From positions 80,592-144,591 of the forward strand of contig JBKQSS010000093.1 in assembly GCA_052143535.1 (NCBI GenBank): a DNA stretch of 64,000 bases, read 5' to 3'. Position numbers and translations under genes: made by a program. Under the pieces are notes generated by a model. The model ran no database searches and was not told the DNA's origin. It saw only the letters and a program-made list of their open reading frames with translations. Numbering within the stretch: the stretch's first letter is position 1; the number at the start of each line of letters is the position of its first letter. Source of the stretch: JADGRA01 sp052143535 (GTDB taxonomy: Bacteria > Myxococcota > Myxococcia > Myxococcales > Myxococcaceae). Of this stretch, positions 60,258 to 64,000 are shown piece by piece.

Positions 60258-60929
60258 TCAGTCCGGACTCCAGTCCGAGGCCGGCAATACCTTCCAGCCA
60301 GTGTCCAGGCCGGCGGTGGTTGTCAACCGGACAATGCGCAGCGGCCACTGCCGGGCCTGCTTCCGTGGGCCGTCGGTGGTCTCGACGGTGAAGTGGTAGA
60401 CGTCCAAGGTGTAGCTGCCGTCCGTGCCGGCCTGCTGCAACAGAGGGCGCACCGGGTTTTTCGGGTGCCAGTAGACTTCTCGGCCCACCCGCGCGACATA
60501 GGCCAGAAGCGGCAGCGTCTTCTTGAAAGCCTCCGTGCGCTCCTTCGTCGGCGCGAGCAGCCGCGCCGCCTCGTCGCGCGTCAGCTCCACCACCGTCATC
60601 TCGTCTCCTCCGGACGCGCCAGTTTTCTTCAGCAACTCTGCGAGCGAGCGACGCCCGGCCTTGTCCAGGTCAGCCATCAAGGTGGCAGCCGTCTTGAGCG
60701 CGCCGGTCTCCTTCTTGGCGTAGTCCCGGCTGACAATCCGCCAGGTGTCCACCGTGCTCAGCCGAGCATCCAGTGTCACTCCCCCGAGGAGGAGCTCCCG
60801 GCCAGCGTCGTCCCCGGTGGCGCTGAGGGCGTTGAGGTAACTCTCGGCTGTCTTCTGGACGGGGGGCGGCGTCTGCTGAGCGCAGGCGACGGTGGGCAAC
60901 AACAGGCACAGCAGGGCGGCCCTTCGCAT
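60258..60929 (-). CDS. Hypothetical exported protein
   Basis: 223 residues. RRAALLCLLLPTVACAQQ is a signal sequence; Cys at residue 16 may be lipidated, although Thr at -3 is not ideal for a lipobox. The mature region is helical at first (AESYLNALSATGDDAGREL) and then contains a mixed part ending GWKVLPASDW. No family or motif recognised. It lies 254 bases upstream-side of the fadB-type gene on the same strand, so it could be the first gene of that transcript, but the gap is long. Confidence 0.7.
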   Translation of the reverse strand: MRRAALLCLLLPTVACAQQTPPPVQKTAESYLNALSATGDDAGRELLLGGVTLDARLSTVDTWRIVSRDYAKKETGALKTAATLMADLDKAGRRSLAELLKKTGASGGDEMTVVELTRDEAARLLAPTKERTEAFKKTLPLLAYVARVGREVYWHPKNPVRPLLQQAGTDGSYTLDVYHFTVETTDGPRKQARQWPLRIVRLTTTAGLDTGWKVLPASDWSPD

Positions 60930-61073
60930 GGGGTGCTCTCTAGACCAACTCCTGGGGTACCCTCCAGCCTTGCCCGCCTCCCCTCAACGAGAGGGGCGTC
61001 GTCGCGCCGGCCGGCGGCGAGGAAGGGACGTCAGGGCTTGCCGCTGGCCAACCGAGGGCTCGCCGAAAACCGA

Positions 61074-61841
61074 ATGAAGCGCACCCCTCCGCCTGGCCGC
61101 TTCGAGACACTGGGCAACTGGGAGCCGCCGGGCTTCCCGAGGCGCGTGGTGACGGCCTACCTGCCGGCAGACCATGTCCCGGACGGGACGCGCCCGGTGC
61201 TCTTCCTGCTCGACGGGCAAAACGTCTTCGACGACGTCTTCAGCTTTGCCGGCGGCTGGTATGCGCACCGGGCCGTCGACGGGCTACCGCGCGCGAGGTG
61301 CAACGCGCCGGTGGTGGTGGGCATCCCCCACGGAGGCGAGCGCCGCATCGACGAGCTGGTGCCGTGGAAAATGGCACAGGGCGGAGGCCACCTGGCCTCA
61401 TTCCTGGCCTGGGTCATGGCCAAGGTGGTGCCCGAAGCCCAAGCTCGCTACGGCACCGTGCCGGGGCCAGTCGGGACGGTGCTGGGCGGCTCATCGCTGG
61501 GCGGCCTGGCCGCGCTGTGGGGCCACGTGCACCATTCCGAAACGTTTGGCGGGGCCTTGTGCCTCTCCCCCTCGGTGTGGGTGGCTAGCCGGGCCATCTT
61601 CAAGGACGTGGCGGCGTTTCGCCCCCCGGCAGTGTCGCGCATTTACCTCGACTGCGGCGGCAAAGAGGCCGGTGGCCGCATGCTGCCGGTGGTGAAGCAA
61701 CTGGCCGAGCTACTGAAGGCCAAGCATTACCCGCCGCAACAGCTCAAGTTTCGCCCGGACGCCCAAGGCCAGCACAACGAGGCGGCCTGGCGGCGGCGGC
61801 TTCCAGGCGCGCTCCGTTTCATGTTCCGCCGCGGCTCGTGA
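61074..61841 (+). CDS. Esterase, IroE/Fes-like alpha/beta hydrolase (esterase D family)
   Basis: 255 residues. RRVVTAYLPADHVPDGTRPVLFLLDGQNVFDD is the D-family opening (YLP...LYLLDGQN). VLGGSSLGGLAALW gives the Ser nucleophile in GxSxG. LDCGGKEAGGRMLP follows the family, and GQHNEAAWRRRLPGAL provides the catalytic His. No signal peptide. Substrate could be a short ester, S-formylglutathione-like thioester or siderophore ester; no siderophore genes are near. It starts 144 bases from the divergent exported-protein gene. Confidence 0.85.
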   Translation: MKRTPPPGRFETLGNWEPPGFPRRVVTAYLPADHVPDGTRPVLFLLDGQNVFDDVFSFAGGWYAHRAVDGLPRARCNAPVVVGIPHGGERRIDELVPWKMAQGGGHLASFLAWVMAKVVPEAQARYGTVPGPVGTVLGGSSLGGLAALWGHVHHSETFGGALCLSPSVWVASRAIFKDVAAFRPPAVSRIYLDCGGKEAGGRMLPVVKQLAELLKAKHYPPQQLKFRPDAQGQHNEAAWRRRLPGALRFMFRRGS

Positions 61842-61870
61842 CGTCGAGGCTTCCAAGAGAGGGCTTCCCC

Positions 61871-62704
61871 ATGCACCGCACTTCGGCTCTTGCAGCATCG
61901 CTGCTCGCCCTCGCTGGCTGCGCCCGGCCCACCCAGCTGCCCGGGCCGACTGGACACGAGACGCCGGAGGCGGCGGCCAAAGCGGAGACGGACCTCTCCC
62001 ACCCGCCCCCCGTCGAGCCGCGGGTGCTGGCGCCGGTGGCCCCGGAGGTGGTGGCCCACGGCTCGCGCGCGCTCCGCACCGTGGCTCTCACCTTTGACGC
62101 CTGCAGCACCCGAGACGTCAGCCAGTACGATGAACGCGTGACGCAGGCGCTCATCGCCAACAACACCCCGGCCACCATTTTTCTTGGGGGCAGCTGGGCC
62201 AAGGAGGAGGCGGCCCATGTGCGGGAGCTGGCCACGCACCCGGAACTCTTCGAGCTGGAAAACCACACCTTCACCCATCCCCACATGCCCGCCGTCAAGG
62301 ACGACGCCCGGGTGCGCCAGGAGCTGCTCCGGACGCAGGCCGAGGTACAGGCCCTCACCGGCCGCACGCCGCTGTTGTGGCGGCCGCCCTACGGGGAGTA
62401 CGACGCCCGCGTCGTCAAAATTGCGGCCGAGCTCGGGCTCACCACCATTGAGTATGACTTGGCCTCGGGGGACCCGGACCAGCACGCCACCAAGGAGAAG
62501 CTGGTGGAGTGGGTGCTGAGGAAGGTGCAGCCCGGGAGCATCGTCGTCATGCACATCAACCACCTGAAGTTTCATACCTCAGAGGCACTCCCGGGAATTA
62601 TTCAAGGGCTGCGAGCCCGGGGCTACCAGTTGGTGACAGTGGGGGAAATGCTGCGCGAGTCGCACGGCCTTCCGCTGAAAGCCCTGGACGCCGGCGCAGA
62701 ATGA
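61871..62704 (+). CDS. Polysaccharide deacetylase lipoprotein (CE4)
   Basis: 277 residues from ATG 61871 with GAGAGGG upstream. The signal ends LLALAGC, a lipobox. The NodB domain covers about 75-265. Motif 1 is VALTFDACST, so the usual TFDD reads TFDAC (metal-ligand Asp replaced by Ala). Motif 2 is ENHTFTHPHM with both metal His. Motif 3 is LLWRPPYGEYD. IVVMHINH carries the C-terminal His motif. TFDAC occurs in a recognised CE4 subgroup, so activity is still possible. Likely N- or O-deacetylation of a glycan in the envelope. It follows the esterase by 29 bases. Confidence 0.88.
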   Translation: MHRTSALAASLLALAGCARPTQLPGPTGHETPEAAAKAETDLSHPPPVEPRVLAPVAPEVVAHGSRALRTVALTFDACSTRDVSQYDERVTQALIANNTPATIFLGGSWAKEEAAHVRELATHPELFELENHTFTHPHMPAVKDDARVRQELLRTQAEVQALTGRTPLLWRPPYGEYDARVVKIAAELGLTTIEYDLASGDPDQHATKEKLVEWVLRKVQPGSIVVMHINHLKFHTSEALPGIIQGLRARGYQLVTVGEMLRESHGLPLKALDAGAE

Positions 62705-62725
62705 GTCCGGACGGCGGAGGGACGC

Positions 62726-62896
62726 CTAGCTGCTGCTCGCCTCTTTGGGCCGCGGACGGAAGAGGGGGCAGGCTAGGACTGGCTGGGGGGGGTATTTCTC
62801 GGGAAGCAGCGGACAGAGGATGAAGAGGCTCGACTTGCTGCGGACGTAGCGCGGCGGCGCGGCGCAACGGTGGCAGAGGCTGTTCGGAAATGGCAA
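62726..62896 (-). CDS. Small cysteine-rich protein, zinc-ribbon-like
   Basis: 56 residues if started at the TTG at 62896; a GTG at 62920 is the other candidate. The pattern SLCHRCAAPPRYVRSKSS, then LFILCPLLPEKYPPQPVLAC, gives CxxC plus two more Cys with the YPPQPVxxC ending. I recognise that ending from a group of short uncharacterised bacterial proteins. Four cysteines suit one zinc. There is no good ribosome-binding site. It lies between the deacetylase and FadL genes and would be transcribed with fadL. Function unknown. Confidence 0.5.
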   Translation of the reverse strand: MPFPNSLCHRCAAPPRYVRSKSSLFILCPLLPEKYPPQPVLACPLFRPRPKEASSS

Positions 62897-62954
62897 GGGA
62901 GCCGGAGGCGCAGTGCCCACGGCTCCCTGTCTAACGCCCGAGGGGCAAGCGTCC

Positions 62955-64000
62955 CTAGATTTTGACTTCGAAGTCCACCGTCCCGACCAGGGCGTTGGAG
63001 TTGTAGGAGGCCGGGTTGTAGAGGGGAAGCGAGGTGCTCTGCTCGCCGCTGGTGACCGGGAAGAAGTAAATCCACTGAGCACCGACGTCGACGTGGAAGG
63101 CCCCCGAGCGCCAGCCGAAGCCGGCGGCGAAGTTGAGGCGGCTCGAGTCTGGGACGTCGGGCTGCAGGGTGGCAGTCGGGCTCGGGGTTGGGTCATACAT
63201 GATGCCGCCGCGGAGCGCCCAGTGCTCGTCGATAATCCACTCCGCGCCCACCCGGATGTTGTAGGTGTGGTGCCAACTCTTGAGTTCCACCGAGTTGAGC
63301 GCCGGCGTCTGGGGAAAAGTGAGCGCGATTTCCTGAAACACCTGCCAGGCGAAATAGGTGAGGTCCGCGTCCAGGGTGAGGCAAGAGAGCGGCTTGAAAG
63401 CGACGCCCAACCCAACGGTGTCAGGCGTGGTGAAATTGGTGTTGCCAGGCTGGTCGTAAAGCTGACCCTGGAAGGGGGGAGGGATGTTGGAGAAGTGGGC
63501 CGAGCCGCTGAAGTTGAAGGCGACCCGGCTCCGGTAGTAGGCGCCGATTTGCAGCGTCTTCTCGATGACGTCCACCTGCACACCGACGTTGCCGCCGTAG
63601 CCCCAGGTGGCCGCCCCCAAGTCGACGGCCGGCTCGGGCGGCGTGTAGACGTTGGGGTTGCCAGTGGCCAAGTTGATGTTGCGCTGCAGCTCCACCGTGG
63701 CGCGGACGATTTGGACGCCGCCGCCGAAACGGACCGGCCCGAAGTGGAAAGCCACCGTCGGGTTAATGTCGTACAGCTTCTCACTGACGCTGGTGACGAG
63801 GAAGCGCCCCGGGTACCCGTCGGGATAGCTCAGTGACAGCCCGTAGGGCGTGAAGACGCCGACGCCCACCGTCACCTCGTCCGAGATGCCGTAGGTGGCG
63901 TAGAAGAAGGGCGGCGTGATGGGGGTGCTGTTGGCGGACGTCTGCACGCCGTTGGCTGCGCTGATGTTGAAGTAGGGGACGATGACGGTGATGCCCAACT
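62955..64000 (-). CDS. fadL: OmpP1/FadL/TodX outer-membrane transport protein, truncated at window edge
   Basis: The frame is open to the right edge, so the signal peptide and hatch start lie outside; 348 residues are visible. The visible part is a run of amphipathic beta-strands ending in VGTVDFEVKI, a C-terminal barrel strand. VGVGVFTPYGLSLSYPDGYPGRFLV and DINPTVAFHFGPVRFGGGVQI, and later RVGAEWIIDEHWALRGGIMYDPTPSP, are FadL/Toluene_X blocks. The barrel imports long-chain fatty acids or aromatic compounds across the outer membrane. The fadB-fadA operon 3 kb away makes fatty acids the likely cargo. Confidence 0.88.
   Translation of the reverse strand, partial: LGITVIVPYFNISAANGVQTSANSTPITPPFFYATYGISDEVTVGVGVFTPYGLSLSYPDGYPGRFLVTSVSEKLYDINPTVAFHFGPVRFGGGVQIVRATVELQRNINLATGNPNVYTPPEPAVDLGAATWGYGGNVGVQVDVIEKTLQIGAYYRSRVAFNFSGSAHFSNIPPPFQGQLYDQPGNTNFTTPDTVGLGVAFKPLSCLTLDADLTYFAWQVFQEIALTFPQTPALNSVELKSWHHTYNIRVGAEWIIDEHWALRGGIMYDPTPSPTATLQPDVPDSSRLNFAAGFGWRSGAFHVDVGAQWIYFFPVTSGEQSTSLPLYNPASYNSNALVGTVDFEVKI

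Overview
This is a gene-dense, high-GC bacterial chromosome segment. It best fits a myxobacterium or relative (Myxococcota/Deltaproteobacteria). The support is a PilZ-family protein of the type multiplied in Myxococcus, a double-length UvrA, an AsmA-like/GT51 fusion, many secreted lipoproteins, and GTG/TTG starts with ATGA-type overlaps. The organism is inferred; no rRNA or other strict taxonomic marker is present. No rRNA, tRNA, CRISPR array, insertion sequence or prophage was seen. Both ends are cut: a YfhO-like membrane protein runs in from the left and a FadL-type porin runs off the right.

Layout. (1) 1-8.03 kb is a surface-sugar locus with visibly lower GC. It holds a YfhO-like protein, a three-gene operon for a 4-amino-4,6-dideoxyhexose (WecE-like aminotransferase, polyprenyl-phosphate GT2, RffC/WecD-like N-acetyltransferase), a methyltransferase, a GT-C-like membrane protein and an AT-rich GT2. 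(2) 8.06-15.7 kb: an ArfB-like release-factor domain protein, a 1760-residue tandem UvrA, a small coiled-coil membrane protein, an alpha/beta hydrolase and a CPCC protein. (3) 15.8-26.0 kb: an SpmA-SpmB fusion, TPM and LemA proteins, an AsmA-like/GT51 transglycosylase, a sirtuin, an esterase-MoxR-VWA operon resembling CoxD/CoxE, and SerB. (4) 26.4-34.2 kb: a collagen-like/tail-collar protein, a quinone oxidoreductase, an M1 aminopeptidase lipoprotein and a three-subunit NAD(P) transhydrogenase.

(5) 34.4-42.7 kb is the most striking part: an aerobic CO dehydrogenase locus. Its order is mocA-like, xdhC/coxF-like with a fused YHS domain, coxG, coxM, coxS, coxL, then DUF2182, an M20 peptidase and an Smr-domain protein. 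CoxL carries AYRCSFR, the active-site signature of form I (genuine CO-oxidising) enzymes. It is divergent from the transhydrogenase operon across a 213-bp region with a perfect TTGACA box. (6) 42.8-50.7 kb: an HNH nuclease, a single-domain response regulator with a PilZ protein, a DTW protein, a betaine-type ABC transporter, an MFS exporter and glucose-6-phosphate dehydrogenase. (7) 50.7-64 kb: an M16 peptidase, RmuC, a lipoprotein, a cytochrome c'-like protein, a fadB-fadA operon, a secreted protein, an esterase, a polysaccharide deacetylase lipoprotein, a small cysteine protein and FadL.

How the genes may work together (inference). The CO dehydrogenase would feed electrons from trace CO to the membrane, with CoxG as the anchor. 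MocA, XdhC-YHS and possibly the distant MoxR/VWA pair would mature its Mo-Cu site. FadL plus FadBA form a fatty-acid uptake and oxidation set at the right end. The left end makes and attaches an acetylated amino sugar to a surface glycan.
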